A DNA stretch of 64,000 nucleotides from Afifella sp. IM 167 (GTDB lineage: Bacteria; Pseudomonadota; Alphaproteobacteria; Rhizobiales; Afifellaceae): contig NZ_NSLC01000014.1 in the NCBI RefSeq assembly GCF_020144925.1, positions 1-64,000 on the forward strand, read 5' to 3'. Positions within the stretch are counted from its first letter, which is position 1; every line of letters begins with the position of its first letter. Under the pieces are notes generated by a model. It did not search any database. It had not been told where the DNA came from and worked only from the letters and a program-made list of their open reading frames with translations. Below, piece by piece: positions 7,690 to 17,096 of this stretch. A program made the position numbers and the translations under genes.

Positions 7690-7736
7690 CGCTGCGACAG
7701 GGGGCCGCGACCGGCCCGGACCAGGGAGGTGCGTGG

Positions 7737-8285
7737 ATGCTTGCAGTCGAAGGGCGGGGCTCTGTTGCCGATGCCGGCTGGCACGAGACGTTGATCGAGG
7801 TCTTCAAGGGAGCCGGGATCAGCCTGGTCACCTACGTACCGGACAATGTCCTGCGACCCCTGATCGACGGCGTCCATGCCGACCCGTATTTCAATGTCGT
7901 TCCCACAACGCGCGAGGAAGAGGCGGTCGGCATCGCCTCCGGCTCGATCATGGCAGGCGTCAACGCCGCCGTGCTCATGCAGACGAGCGGGCTCGCCACA
8001 CTCGCCAACGTGCTGGCCTCGCTGCCTTCCGTCTACCAGATCCCGGTGGTGATGGTGGTCTCCGAGCGCGGCGTCCTCGGCGAGTTCAACCGCGGTCAGG
8101 CGCTTGTCGCCAAGACGATGCGGCCGATCCTCGATTCCGCCGGCGTCGACCACTGCACCATCCGCCGCGGCGACGAGCTTCGCTTCATGGCCGAGCGCAC
8201 CATCCTCCAGGCGCTCTATACGCGCACGCCCGCCGCCCTCATCCTCTCGCCGCTGCTGACCGGCGGAAAGACCATCAAGAAGTGA
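7737..8285 (+). CDS. ThDP-dependent 2-oxoacid decarboxylase, alpha (Pyr) subunit, sulfopyruvate/phosphonopyruvate type
   Basis: 182 residues. This is the pyrimidine-binding half of a split ThDP enzyme, with the conserved activating Glu in TTREEEAVG (about 60-62) and the ASGSIMAG and QTSGLATLANVLASL helices. Length and sequence match ComD-like subunits of sulfopyruvate decarboxylase, related to phosphonopyruvate decarboxylase. With the next gene it should remove CO2 from a 3-substituted pyruvate to give an aldehyde. A strong GGGAGGTG site precedes the ATG. It heads the operon. Coenzyme M synthesis is not expected here; a catabolic decarboxylase feeding the nearby aldehyde dehydrogenase is the likelier role. 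Confidence 0.82.
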   Translation: MLAVEGRGSVADAGWHETLIEVFKGAGISLVTYVPDNVLRPLIDGVHADPYFNVVPTTREEEAVGIASGSIMAGVNAAVLMQTSGLATLANVLASLPSVYQIPVVMVVSERGVLGEFNRGQALVAKTMRPILDSAGVDHCTIRRGDELRFMAERTILQALYTRTPAALILSPLLTGGKTIKK

Positions 8286-8290
8286 GCCCC

Positions 8291-8887
8291 ATGCAGCAGG
8301 AAACGAGCACCAGCGCCGGCCTCATGAACCGTTTCGAGGTGACCAAGCGCATCGTCGGCATGCTGAAGGCCGAGGAGGCCGTCATCGGCGGCATCGGCAA
8401 CACCAATTTCGACCTCTGGGCGACCGGCCAGCGGCCGCAGAATTTCTACATGCTCGGCAGCATGGGTCTTGCCTTCCCGATCGCGCTCGGCGTCGCGCTC
8501 GCCCAGCCGGAGCGCAATGTCGTGGCGCTGGAGGGGGATGGCTCCCTCCTCATGCAGGTGGGCTGCCTTGCGACAATCGCTATGGTTGCGCCGACCAACC
8601 TGAAGATGATCGTCTTCGACAATGGCATGTACCAGATCACCGGTGGCCAGAAGGCGGCGACGGGCTTCGGCGCCGACCTCATCGCCATGGCGCGCGGCGC
8701 CGGCCTTGCCGAATGCGCCTGGGCTGCCGACGAGAACGACCTGGAGGAGAAGTTTGCGCGGGCGCTCGCAACGCCTGGCCCCTTCCTGATCGGTGTGCCG
8801 ACCGACGGCAAGAAGGCCGTCGCGACCACCGATCGCGATCCGCCCCGCCTGCGCGAGAGCTTCATGCGCGGCATCGGGGCGAAGTGA
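8291..8887 (+). CDS. ThDP-dependent 2-oxoacid decarboxylase, beta (PP) subunit, sulfopyruvate/phosphonopyruvate type
   Basis: 198 residues, starting five bases after the alpha subunit. It carries the ThDP diphosphate/Mg motif: GDG at 82-84 and, 27 residues on, N111 in FDNGMYQ. The GSMGLAFPIALGVALAQP segment is typical of ComE-like subunits and phosphonopyruvate decarboxylase C-termini. The two subunits together form the active site. The tight spacing implies fixed stoichiometry. Its position between a GntR-controlled promoter and a TAXI-TRAP importer suggests that the imported compound, or its product, becomes a 2-oxo acid that is decarboxylated here. Confidence 0.83.
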   Translation: MQQETSTSAGLMNRFEVTKRIVGMLKAEEAVIGGIGNTNFDLWATGQRPQNFYMLGSMGLAFPIALGVALAQPERNVVALEGDGSLLMQVGCLATIAMVAPTNLKMIVFDNGMYQITGGQKAATGFGADLIAMARGAGLAECAWAADENDLEEKFARALATPGPFLIGVPTDGKKAVATTDRDPPRLRESFMRGIGAK

Positions 8888-8972
8888 ACGAGAGAGCTTT
8901 TGGCAGGCCGTGCGCGGCGTGCCGAGAGGAGAGTGAGCAAGTCCAACCAACTGCCAAGAGAGGGAGACTGCA

Positions 8973-9935
8973 ATGAAGCTCCTGGGGAAAATCGGGCTCA
9001 TGGCCGTGCTGGCGGCCGTCGGCCTCACAGCACCGGCCAAGGCCGCCTACGACATCAAGTTCCTGAACATCGCCACCGCCACTTCCGGCGGTACCTTCTA
9101 TCCGGCGGGCCTCGCCCTCGCCAAGCTGATCTCCGACAAGCTCGATATCCGCGCCTCGGCGACCTCGTCCGCTGGCTCGGTGGAGAACGTCTCCCTGCTG
9201 CGCAACGGCGAGGCCAACATGGCCTTCGTCCAGATCGATGTCGCGCAGGACGCCATCGCCGGCCGCAAGGCCTTCGAGGGTAAAGGCTTCGACGGCATGG
9301 CCATGCTGACGCCGATGTTCTCCTCCGTCGACCACATCCTCGTCGCCAACGGTTCGGGCATCAACTCGCTCGCCGACCTGAAGGGCAAGCGCCTGGCCGC
9401 CGGACGGCCCGGCTCCGGCACGCTCCTGTCGACCCAGGCGGTTCTTGCCTCCGTCGGGCTCACCCTCGACGACGTGAACGTGGAATATCTCGGCCAGTCC
9501 GAGGCCGTCGGCGCCCTGCAGAACGGCATCATCGACGCGACGCTCGTTTCCGCCGGCATCCCCGCCACCTCCGTCACGGAAGCCGTCACCGTTTCCGGCG
9601 ACAAGTTCCACATCTACAACATGAGCGACGAGGAGCGGCAGAAGGTCCTGGAGAACATCTCCTGGAAGATTCCCTTCACCGTCCCGGCCGGCACCTATCC
9701 GGGCCAGGACGAAGCGATCGAGACGACCGCCCATATGGCGCTCCTGATGGTCCCGACCGACTTCCCGGATGATCTGGCGACCGACATCCTGAAGGCCTTC
9801 TACGGCAATCTCGATGAACTCGCCGGCATGCACTCGATCTACAAGTCGGTGAGCCTGGAGAAGAACGGCAAGGCCTTCTCCCAGCTCAAGGTGCAGGCGC
9901 ACCCGGCCGCCAAGGCCTTCTTCGGCGCCAACTGA
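8973..9935 (+). CDS. TAXI-family TRAP transporter substrate-binding protein
   Basis: 320 residues. A signal peptide covers about residues 1-24 (cleavage near AKAAYD). The mature part starts with IATATSGGTFYPAGLALA, the hallmark of TAXI solute-binding proteins, and continues with SAGSVENVSLLRNGEANMAFVQ. These periplasmic proteins capture small carboxylates such as glutamate or 2-oxoglutarate-like ligands and pass them to a fused TRAP permease, which follows after a hairpin. A purine-rich AGAGGGAG site precedes the ATG. The substrate is unknown but is presumably what the decarboxylase and HyuAB enzymes process. Confidence 0.92.
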   Translation: MKLLGKIGLMAVLAAVGLTAPAKAAYDIKFLNIATATSGGTFYPAGLALAKLISDKLDIRASATSSAGSVENVSLLRNGEANMAFVQIDVAQDAIAGRKAFEGKGFDGMAMLTPMFSSVDHILVANGSGINSLADLKGKRLAAGRPGSGTLLSTQAVLASVGLTLDDVNVEYLGQSEAVGALQNGIIDATLVSAGIPATSVTEAVTVSGDKFHIYNMSDEERQKVLENISWKIPFTVPAGTYPGQDEAIETTAHMALLMVPTDFPDDLATDILKAFYGNLDELAGMHSIYKSVSLEKNGKAFSQLKVQAHPAAKAFFGAN

Positions 9936-9949
9936 CCTTCCCCTTCCTC

Positions 9950-9975
9950 GTCCCCTGCGCCCCGGCGCAGGGGAC
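9950..9975 (+). other. Intercistronic hairpin between TAXI binding protein and permease
   Basis: A perfect 11-bp stem (9950-9960 with 9965-9975, GTCCCCTGCGC/GCGCAGGGGAC) with a four-base loop and no T run. It probably protects the upstream mRNA end or attenuates readthrough, so that binding protein exceeds permease. A similar hairpin lies at 62013-62036 in the second TAXI operon. Confidence 0.7.
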
Positions 9976-10015
9976 ACCGGGCACCCGAATTCTCTAGCCA
10001 GCGAGGGCTGCTGCA

Positions 10016-11959
10016 GTGTTCAACGGTTCGCTCGCGCAATTGCTGCGCCACGCCGAATTCAGCACCGGCACGACCGACGCGCGCAGGCTGCGCGGCCCGG
10101 CTGCCGTCATCGTCATCGCGCTCTGCGCGGCGATGTCGCTCTTCGTTTTCTCGATCAATTCCTGGCTTCTGATAGACATCATGCGGCGCTCCGGCATCTT
10201 TGCCGCGCTGCTCCTCGCCATCGTCTTCCTCTGCTACCCCGCCACCGCGCGCTCGCCCAAGGAGGCGCCGTCGATCTTCGACTGGCTGCTGGCGGCCGGC
10301 GGCATGGCCTGTGGCCTCTACATCTACGTCGTCTATTACGACTTCATCTCCGGCTCCATGACGATGACGGGCCTCGACTACGGCTTCGCCATCGCCGCCG
10401 TGCTCATAACCCTGGAGGCCGGTCGGCGCGTCCTCGGCCTGTGGATGCCGGGCCTTGCCGTCCTCTTCATCGTCTATGCGGTCTTCGGCCAAGCGCTTCC
10501 CGGGCCCTTCGCGCATTTCGGCATCCGGCCCGAGCGGCTCCTCCTGCGCCTCTACATGGTCGACGAGGGCCTTTTCGGCAGCGTCTTCCAGATCGCCCAG
10601 ACCTATATCGCCCTTTTCGTTCTCTTCGGCGCCTTCCTCACGGAGGTCGGCGCCTCCGAGGCGCTGACCAATATCGGCCTCGCCGTTTCAGGTCGCTCGA
10701 CCGGCGGGCCGGCCAAGGTCGCCGTCGTCTCCTCCGGCCTCACCGGCATGATCAGCGGCACGGCCTCGGCCAATGTCGCCACTACCGGCACCATCACCAT
10801 TCCTTTGATGAAGCGGGCGGGCTTTGCCCCGCACGTGGCCGGCGCCGTGGAAGCGATCGCCTCCACCGGCGGCCTGATCATGCCGCCGATCATGGGCGCG
10901 GCCGCCTTCCTGCTCGCCGATTTCGTCGGCATCTCCTACCTCTCCGTCGTCGTGTCGGCGATCATCCCGGCGATGCTCTATTACGGCGGCCTCCTCCTCG
11001 TCGTGCACATCGCCGCGTTGCGCTCCGGCATCGGCGGCGTGCCGCGCGACGAGGTACCGGCGCTGGCTTCCGTGATGAAGTCGCGCGGCCATCTCCTCAT
11101 TCCGATCGTCGTCCTCATCTGGATGCTGATCGACGGCAAGACGCCGACCTGGGCCGCAATGGCCGGCATTCTCGCCGTTATCGCCGTCAGCTTCCTGCGC
11201 AGGCAAACGCGTCTGACGCCGACCGGCTTCCTCGATGCGCTCGTGGCCGGTGCAATCGCTACCGTGCCGGTCGCTGTCGCCTGCCTTGTCGCCGGGATCA
11301 TCGTGGCCGTGGTGACGCTCACGGGCGCCGCGCAGGTCTTTACCGCCTATATCGACATGCTGTCGGGCGGCAATCTGACCGCCGCGCTGCTCATGACGGC
11401 ACTCGCGGCCATCCTGTTGAGCTGCGCCCTGCCGGCAACCGCGATCTACATCGTCGTCGCCGTCACCGTCGCCCCGGCGCTGGTGGCGATGGGGGCGGAA
11501 CCGCTCGCCGCGCATTTCTTCGTCTTCTGGTTCGGCGTCATGTCGAACATCACCCCGCCGGTGGCGATCGCCTGCTTCACCGCCGCCGGGATCGCCGGCG
11601 CCTCGCCGACCAAGATCGCCTTCGCCGCGCTCAGGATGGGCCTTCCCGCGCTCGTCATTCCCTTCGCGCTCGTCATCCATCCCGACCTTCTTCTGATTAA
11701 TTGGGACGCCTGGCACCTCGCGCAGACCCTCTTCCTGACGATTTTCGGCATCGCCGCCTGGGTCTTCGCCTCCGAGGGCTGGTTCGTCGGGCATCTGAAT
11801 GCGGCCGAGCGGATCGGGCTTCTCGTTCCGGCGGTCCTCTGTCTGGTCCTGCCGGAGATCTATTCGAGCTATGTCGGCCTGGTCTTCGGCGCGGCCCTCC
11901 TCCTCTTCATCTTCTGGCGCAGGCGCGGCAAGCCTGTCTCCGTGCCGGCGGAGGAATGA
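10016..11959 (+). CDS. TRAP transporter fused permease (4TM/12TM, DctQ-DctM fusion)
   Basis: 647 residues from GTG 10016 with GAGGG upstream. The N-terminal quarter has about four membrane segments (DctQ-like part), and the rest carries the large DctM-like domain with the typical VAVVSSGLTGMISGTASANVA stretch and repeated GLIMPPIMGAAAF and PATAIYIVVAVTVAP re-entrant motifs. The fusion is the usual partner of TAXI binding proteins and drives Na+-coupled import across the inner membrane. It belongs to the operon 7737-18257, and hyuA follows within 50 bp. Confidence 0.93.
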   Translation: MFNGSLAQLLRHAEFSTGTTDARRLRGPAAVIVIALCAAMSLFVFSINSWLLIDIMRRSGIFAALLLAIVFLCYPATARSPKEAPSIFDWLLAAGGMACGLYIYVVYYDFISGSMTMTGLDYGFAIAAVLITLEAGRRVLGLWMPGLAVLFIVYAVFGQALPGPFAHFGIRPERLLLRLYMVDEGLFGSVFQIAQTYIALFVLFGAFLTEVGASEALTNIGLAVSGRSTGGPAKVAVVSSGLTGMISGTASANVATTGTITIPLMKRAGFAPHVAGAVEAIASTGGLIMPPIMGAAAFLLADFVGISYLSVVVSAIIPAMLYYGGLLLVVHIAALRSGIGGVPRDEVPALASVMKSRGHLLIPIVVLIWMLIDGKTPTWAAMAGILAVIAVSFLRRQTRLTPTGFLDALVAGAIATVPVAVACLVAGIIVAVVTLTGAAQVFTAYIDMLSGGNLTAALLMTALAAILLSCALPATAIYIVVAVTVAPALVAMGAEPLAAHFFVFWFGVMSNITPPVAIACFTAAGIAGASPTKIAFAALRMGLPALVIPFALVIHPDLLLINWDAWHLAQTLFLTIFGIAAWVFASEGWFVGHLNAAERIGLLVPAVLCLVLPEIYSSYVGLVFGAALLLFIFWRRRGKPVSVPAEE

Positions 11960-12008
11960 GGCACTTCCCCCTTGAAAAGACATGCGTTCCACGAGGTTTG
12001 AAGTCGAA

Positions 12009-14108
12009 ATGTCGAGCACTCATGCGCTCAGGATCGCCGTCGATATCGGCGGCACCTTCACCGACGGCGTCGCAGAAGATGTCGAAAGCGGCCGGATATG
12101 GGTCGGCAAGACGCTGACCACCCCGGATGATCCGGGCGAGGCGGTTTCCGCGGTCGTCGATCAGCTTCTGGCGCGGATCGGCGATCCGCAAGCCGCCGGA
12201 CGCGTGGCCGATGTCGTTCACGGCACCACGCTCGTCACCAACACGCTGATCGAGAGGAAGGGCGTTCCGACCGGCCTCGTCGTCACCAGCGGCACCGCCG
12301 ACACGCTCGATATCCGCCGCGAGGTTCGTTACGACCTCTACGACCTCGACCTGGAACTGCCCGAGCCGCTGGTGGGCGCCGAAGATCGCTTCGAGATCGA
12401 CGAGCGCCTCGGCGCCGCCGGCGAGGTGCTGCGCCCCCTCGCCGAGGAGGCGCTGGCCGAGCTGGTCGAGCAGGTGAAGGCGAAGGGGCTTTCTTCCGTC
12501 GCCGTCTGCCTCCTCCACGGCCACGTCAATGACGCCCATGAAAGCCGCGTGCGCGATGCGCTGAAGAAGGCGCTGCCGAACGTCTCGGTTTCCATCTCAT
12601 CTGCCGTGGCGCGCGAGATCCGCGAATACGAGCGCATGTCGACGACCGCCGCCAACGCCTATGTCCAGCCGCTGGTCGAGACCTACCTCGTCATGCTGTC
12701 GAAGCGCATGCAGGAAGCCGGTATCGCCGGCAGCCTCCGGATCATGCTGTCGAGCGGCGGCTTTACCTCCGCCGACGCGGCGGCCGAGACGCCGATCCTG
12801 CTCCTGGAATCGGGCCCGGCCGCGGGCGTTCTGAGCGCCGTCAATGCGGGCCTCCTCGGCGAGGTGAGCCATGTGCTGGCCTTCGACATGGGGGGCACCA
12901 CGGCCAAGGCCTGCGTCGCCGTCGACGGCGCGCCGGCCGTCGCCCACGCCTTCGAGGCGGCCCGTGTGCGCCGCTTCAAGCGCGGCTCCGGCCTGCCGAT
13001 CATGATCCCCAGCATCGATCTCATCGAGATCGGCGCAGGCGGCGGCAGCCTCGCTTCCGTGGACAATCTCGGCCTTCTGAAGGTCGGCCCGCAGAGCGCC
13101 GGCTCCGAGCCGGGGCCCGCCTGCTATGGCCGCGGCGGGGAGAAGCCGACCGTGACCGACGCCGACCTCGTCCTCGGCTATCTCGATCCCGATAATTTCC
13201 TCGGCGGCGAGATGCACCTCGACAAGGGGCTGGCCGAGAAGGCGCTCGCCGATCTCGGCGCGCCGATCGGCCTCGACGCGACGCGCACGGCCGCGGGCAT
13301 CGCCACCATCGTCAACGAGAACATGGCCGCCGCCGCGCGCGTTCACATCGCCGAGAAGGGCCACGATCCGCGCGCCTTCACGCTGGTGGCGACGGGCGGC
13401 GCCGGCCCCGTTCATGCGGTCGAAGTCGCCCGGCGCCTCGGCATCTCGACGCTGCTCTGCCCGATCGCCGCCGGCGCCGGCTCCTGCCTCGGGCTTCTGG
13501 CGGCTCCGGCGCGCGTCGACCGCTCCTGGTCGAAGCCCTCGCTGCTCGCCGCACTCGACTGGAACGAGGCCCATTCCGTCCTCTCCGGCCTTCACCGGGA
13601 CGCAACCGCCGAGCTCAACGAAGCCGGCGCCGACGCGGGTGCCGTCGACTGGGTTCTCACGGTCGAGATGCGCTATGCCGGCCAAGGCTCCACCCTCAAC
13701 GTCACGGTGCCCTACGGCAAGGTCGATGAGAGCCTCGCTCCGGCCCTTGAGGAGGGCTTTGAGGCGAGCTACCGCGACCTTTACGGCACCACCGTGCCGA
13801 ATGCGCAACTGCAGACCGTCACCTGGCGCCTCACCGGCAAATCGGGCGTCGAGAGCCGCCGCTTCACCTGGGCGGCCGATGCGGCCGACAAGGCCCCCGA
13901 ACCGAAGCGGCGCGAGATCTACATTCCCGTGCGCCAGCGCTACGAGGAAGTCGACGTCTGGGAGCGCTACGCCCTGCCGCCGGGCATGGTGCTGAAGGCC
14001 CCGCTCGTTCTGGAAGAACGGGAATCGACCCTGATCGTGCCCGCCGACGGGCGGGTGGAAATCCTGCCGGACCTCACCGTGAAGGTCGTGCTCGGAGAAA
14101 CGTCGTGA
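12009..14108 (+). CDS. hyuA: Hydantoinase/oxoprolinase A subunit (ATPase)
   Basis: 699 residues from ATG 12009; an in-frame ATG at 11982 would add nine residues and has no better site. The actin-like ATPase fold is evident: DIGGTFTDGV (phosphate 1) near residue 11, HGTTLVTN, ESGPAAG, and FDMGGTTAK (phosphate 2) near residue 297, with GAGGGSLA after it. HyuA activates a cyclic amide or a carbonyl compound with ATP while HyuB completes hydrolysis or carboxylation. Family members include 5-oxoprolinase, N-methylhydantoinase, caprolactamase and acetone/acetophenone carboxylases. This subunit cannot be assigned to one of these by eye. hyuB overlaps its stop by four bases (GTGA). Confidence 0.92.
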   Translation: MSSTHALRIAVDIGGTFTDGVAEDVESGRIWVGKTLTTPDDPGEAVSAVVDQLLARIGDPQAAGRVADVVHGTTLVTNTLIERKGVPTGLVVTSGTADTLDIRREVRYDLYDLDLELPEPLVGAEDRFEIDERLGAAGEVLRPLAEEALAELVEQVKAKGLSSVAVCLLHGHVNDAHESRVRDALKKALPNVSVSISSAVAREIREYERMSTTAANAYVQPLVETYLVMLSKRMQEAGIAGSLRIMLSSGGFTSADAAAETPILLLESGPAAGVLSAVNAGLLGEVSHVLAFDMGGTTAKACVAVDGAPAVAHAFEAARVRRFKRGSGLPIMIPSIDLIEIGAGGGSLASVDNLGLLKVGPQSAGSEPGPACYGRGGEKPTVTDADLVLGYLDPDNFLGGEMHLDKGLAEKALADLGAPIGLDATRTAAGIATIVNENMAAAARVHIAEKGHDPRAFTLVATGGAGPVHAVEVARRLGISTLLCPIAAGAGSCLGLLAAPARVDRSWSKPSLLAALDWNEAHSVLSGLHRDATAELNEAGADAGAVDWVLTVEMRYAGQGSTLNVTVPYGKVDESLAPALEEGFEASYRDLYGTTVPNAQLQTVTWRLTGKSGVESRRFTWAADAADKAPEPKRREIYIPVRQRYEEVDVWERYALPPGMVLKAPLVLEERESTLIVPADGRVEILPDLTVKVVLGETS

Positions 14109-15646
14109 CACGCAACGCCATCGATCCCGTCACCCTGGAAATCCTCTGGACGCGCCTCGTCAGCGCCGTCGACGAGGCCGCCGCCGCCTACGTGCGCACC
14201 TCTTTCTCCACCCTGGTGCGCGAGGCGAACGACTTCGCCGTGGTGCTGACCGACGCGAAGGGACGCTCGCTCGCCCAGTCCTCGATGAGCATCCCCTCCT
14301 TCATCGGCACGCTGCCGGCGACCGTGAAGCACTTCCTGAAGCGCTTTCCGGCCGAGACGCTGAAGCCGGGCGACGTCCTCATCACCAACGATCCCTGGCG
14401 CGGCACCGGCCACATCCACGACATCAGCATCGCCATGCCGATCTTCCGCCACGGCGAGCTCGTCGCCTTCGCGGCCGTCACCAGCCACATGCCCGATATC
14501 GGCGGCCAGCTGCGCAATTCCGGCATCCGCGAGATCTTCGAGGAGGGCCTGCAGATCCCGATGCTGAAGCTCGTCGCGGGCGGCGAGCCGAACGAGGCGG
14601 TGGTGGAGTTCATCCGCCAGAATGTGCGCGTGCCCGAGCAGACCATGGGCGACGTGTGGGGCGAGGTTTCCGCCTGCCGCATGCTGGAGGCGCGCCTCGG
14701 CGAGCTTCTGGAGGAATCGCGCGTCGATCTCGACGAGCTCGGCCACGAGATCAGGACCCGGTCGGAGGCGGCGATGCGCGCGGCCATCGGCGCCCTGCCG
14801 GACGGCGAATACCGCTACCGGCTGGAGCATGACGGCTTCGAGGAACGCATCGTCATCCAGAACCATGTGACGATCAAAGGCGACAGCGTCCACATCGACT
14901 ACACCGGCTCCTCGCCGCAGCTGCCGCGCTCCGTCAACGTCGTGCCGATCTACACCTTTTCCTACACGGCCTTCGGCGTGAAGGCGCTGCTCTCACCCGA
15001 CACGCCGAACAACGAGGGGAGCTTCCTGCCGGTCTCCACCTCCGCCCCTGAGGGCACCATCCTCAATCCGAGCTATCCGGCGGCGAGCGGCGCGCGCGGC
15101 ATGATCGGCCACCTCCTGCCGGTGGCTTTCATGGGCGCGCTCGCCGACCTCTTGCCGGAAAAGGTGCAGGCGCCGGGCTCGGCCAACTCCTCCTTCACCA
15201 TCTCCGGAAAGCATGCCGGCCGGCGCTACGCCTCGGTGAACTTCCTCAACGCCGGGCAGGGCGCCACGGCCAAGCGGCACGGTCAGTCGACGCTGAGCTT
15301 CCCGGCCAATCTCGGCAACACGCCGATCGAGGTGATGGAATCGGAGGCCCCGATCAGCGTTCTCTACCGCAAGGTCCGGCGCGGCAGCGGCGGCAAGGGC
15401 AGGTTCAACGGCGGCGACGGCCTCTCCTTCGCCTTCGAGTTCTGCGGCGAGGAGCCGGCGACCGTCTCCTTCCTGATGACCCGCATCAAGGCGGCCTCGC
15501 CCGGCCTGCATGGCGGTGCGCCTGGCGAGATCGGCGCCTTGACGCTGAACGGTGAGCCGATAGACCCGGCCCGGCACTGGCAGCTGAAGGCCGGCGACAA
15601 GGTCGTGATGGAAACGGCCGGCGGCGGCGGCTTCGGCGAGGCGTGA
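14105..15646 (+). CDS. hyuB: Hydantoinase B/oxoprolinase subunit
   Basis: 513 residues from a GTG overlapping the hyuA stop codon, so the two are translationally coupled. The N-terminus (DPVTLEILWTRLVSAVDEA) and motifs LITNDPWRGTGHIHDI and HMPDIGG hold the metal-binding Asp/His residues of HyuB proteins; PNNEGSF and the ending GGGGFG are also standard. It forms the second half of the ATP-dependent HyuAB enzyme. Family members without a third small subunit tend to be amidohydrolases rather than carboxylases, and none is seen here, which favours ring opening of a lactam, imide or hydantoin. That is inference. Confidence 0.92.
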   Translation: MTRNAIDPVTLEILWTRLVSAVDEAAAAYVRTSFSTLVREANDFAVVLTDAKGRSLAQSSMSIPSFIGTLPATVKHFLKRFPAETLKPGDVLITNDPWRGTGHIHDISIAMPIFRHGELVAFAAVTSHMPDIGGQLRNSGIREIFEEGLQIPMLKLVAGGEPNEAVVEFIRQNVRVPEQTMGDVWGEVSACRMLEARLGELLEESRVDLDELGHEIRTRSEAAMRAAIGALPDGEYRYRLEHDGFEERIVIQNHVTIKGDSVHIDYTGSSPQLPRSVNVVPIYTFSYTAFGVKALLSPDTPNNEGSFLPVSTSAPEGTILNPSYPAASGARGMIGHLLPVAFMGALADLLPEKVQAPGSANSSFTISGKHAGRRYASVNFLNAGQGATAKRHGQSTLSFPANLGNTPIEVMESEAPISVLYRKVRRGSGGKGRFNGGDGLSFAFEFCGEEPATVSFLMTRIKAASPGLHGGAPGEIGALTLNGEPIDPARHWQLKAGDKVVMETAGGGGFGEA

Positions 15647-15679
15647 TCCTCGGTCTTTTCCACAAAGTGGGAGTTCGGC

Positions 15680-17059
15680 GTGGCGCCATCGGCGCAGAGG
15701 CCCTTTCGGCCGAGACAGGCGCTTTTCGCCGGGCTCTGCCTCTTTGCGACGCTGCTCTTGGCGCTCGCCGAGACGCTGACCCGCGGCGGGCCGGGGACGG
15801 GGGCGGTTGCCGCCTATCTGGTGGCCCTGCCGCTGATGCTGCCCTTCCTCAGGCGTCAGCAGCTCGTCTTCCTGGCGCTTTGCACGCTGGCCGGCATCGC
15901 CCTCTTCGCACAGGGCAAGGAAACGGAACTCTGGCATGCGCTGACCCAGAGCGTGGCGCTCGCGGTGCTTCTGGCGGCGCTCGTCTGGCTGCGCCTTGCG
16001 GCCATGCGCTCGCGCTCGCTGGCCGGCATCTCGCGGGCCGTCGCCGAACAGAAGCGCTCGGTGCGCCATCTCGGCCTGGCGCTTGCTTCCCACTTCACCG
16101 GCATCCTCCTGAATGTCGGCGTCTTCGGACTGATGGCCCCGCTTGTGGCTGGCAGCAACGCCCCGCCGGCCGACAAGAAGGACATGGCGCTTGCGGTCAA
16201 TCGCGGCTTCGGCGTCACCATGCTCTGGGCGCCGACGACGGCCGCGCAGGCGGTCATCACCTCCGTCGTGCCGGGGATTTCCTGGGAGGAACTGGCGCTG
16301 CGCACCTCTGCGATGGCCTTCTCGCTGATCCTGCTTTCCTGGCTGTTCAGCTCCTGGGAGCACCGCAAGCTGCCGGCGCCGGCCAGGAGCGGCGAGAAGC
16401 TCCAGCCCGGGGCGCTCGCCTATATCCTCGGCATCATCGCGCTGATGGTGGCGCTCATCCTCGCCCTGCATGCGAGCGGCGGCTACAGCCTGACGAGTTC
16501 GGTGGCGCTCGCCGCGCCCTTCGTGGCGACGGCCTGGATGCTGGTGCAGGCGTACCGCCATGGCGAGAACCCGGCGCAGGTCGTCGGGACGGGCCTGCGC
16601 GCCTATGTCGGCAGGGAGCTTGCGGGCGCCGCGCCCGAACTCGTGACGCTCGGCGCGGCGGGCTTTCTCGGCATCGCCATCTCGGCTCTCATTCCGCAGG
16701 CCTGGATGGAGGCGGTCGTGCCGCCGCTCGCCGACTATCAGCTGGTCCTCTACCTCACCGTCACCCTTCTCGTGCCGCTTTTCTCCGCCTTCGGCCTCAA
16801 CCCGCTGGTGGCCGCATCGCTGATCGGCGGCGGCTTCGCGGCGATCCCGGCCGGCCATTTCGAGCCGCTGACGCTCGCCTTCGCGCTCGCCTCCGGCTGG
16901 GCCGTCGCCTACGGTGTCTCGCCCTTCACCACCGGCGCGGTGGTGCTCGCCAATGCGCTCGCAACGCGGCCGGAAGTCATCACCCGGCAATGGAACCGCC
17001 CCTTCACCTTCTTCGCCCTCGCCTATGCCTGCGCCGTCGTGGCGGTCATGGCGCTCTGA
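15680..17059 (+). CDS. Polytopic membrane protein, putative transporter of the HyuAB operon
   Basis: 459 residues from GTG 15680 (GGGAG upstream). The sequence is mostly hydrophobic, with roughly 11-12 membrane segments and a polar central loop near residue 225 (SWEHRKLPAPARSGEKLQ). Features such as FSAFGLNPLVAASLIGG and GWAVAYGVSPFTTGAVVLAN resemble the helical-hairpin regions of the ion-transporter superfamily, but I cannot name a family with confidence. It sits between hyuB and the flavin oxidoreductase on the same strand with short gaps, suggesting import or export of a pathway compound. It may also be an accessory permease unrelated to substrate uptake. Confidence 0.7.
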   Translation: MAPSAQRPFRPRQALFAGLCLFATLLLALAETLTRGGPGTGAVAAYLVALPLMLPFLRRQQLVFLALCTLAGIALFAQGKETELWHALTQSVALAVLLAALVWLRLAAMRSRSLAGISRAVAEQKRSVRHLGLALASHFTGILLNVGVFGLMAPLVAGSNAPPADKKDMALAVNRGFGVTMLWAPTTAAQAVITSVVPGISWEELALRTSAMAFSLILLSWLFSSWEHRKLPAPARSGEKLQPGALAYILGIIALMVALILALHASGGYSLTSSVALAAPFVATAWMLVQAYRHGENPAQVVGTGLRAYVGRELAGAAPELVTLGAAGFLGIAISALIPQAWMEAVVPPLADYQLVLYLTVTLLVPLFSAFGLNPLVAASLIGGGFAAIPAGHFEPLTLAFALASGWAVAYGVSPFTTGAVVLANALATRPEVITRQWNRPFTFFALAYACAVVAVMAL

Positions 17060-17096
17060 GCGCCCGCCCCACCGGCCAACCCGTCAAGGCCATGCA

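Noticed and set aside
7737-8887. Coenzyme M biosynthesis (ComDE) as the role of the ThDP pair
   Set aside because: No other coenzyme M genes are nearby and the context is catabolic, so only the decarboxylase type is kept.
10688-12019. Minus-strand open frame opposite the TRAP permease
   Set aside because: Composition is Arg/Asp/Gly rich as expected for the complement of a membrane protein gene.
14993-16990. Minus-strand open frame of about 665 codons
   Set aside because: Opposite hyuB and the membrane protein gene; Arg/Glu/His rich with no domain; shadow frame.
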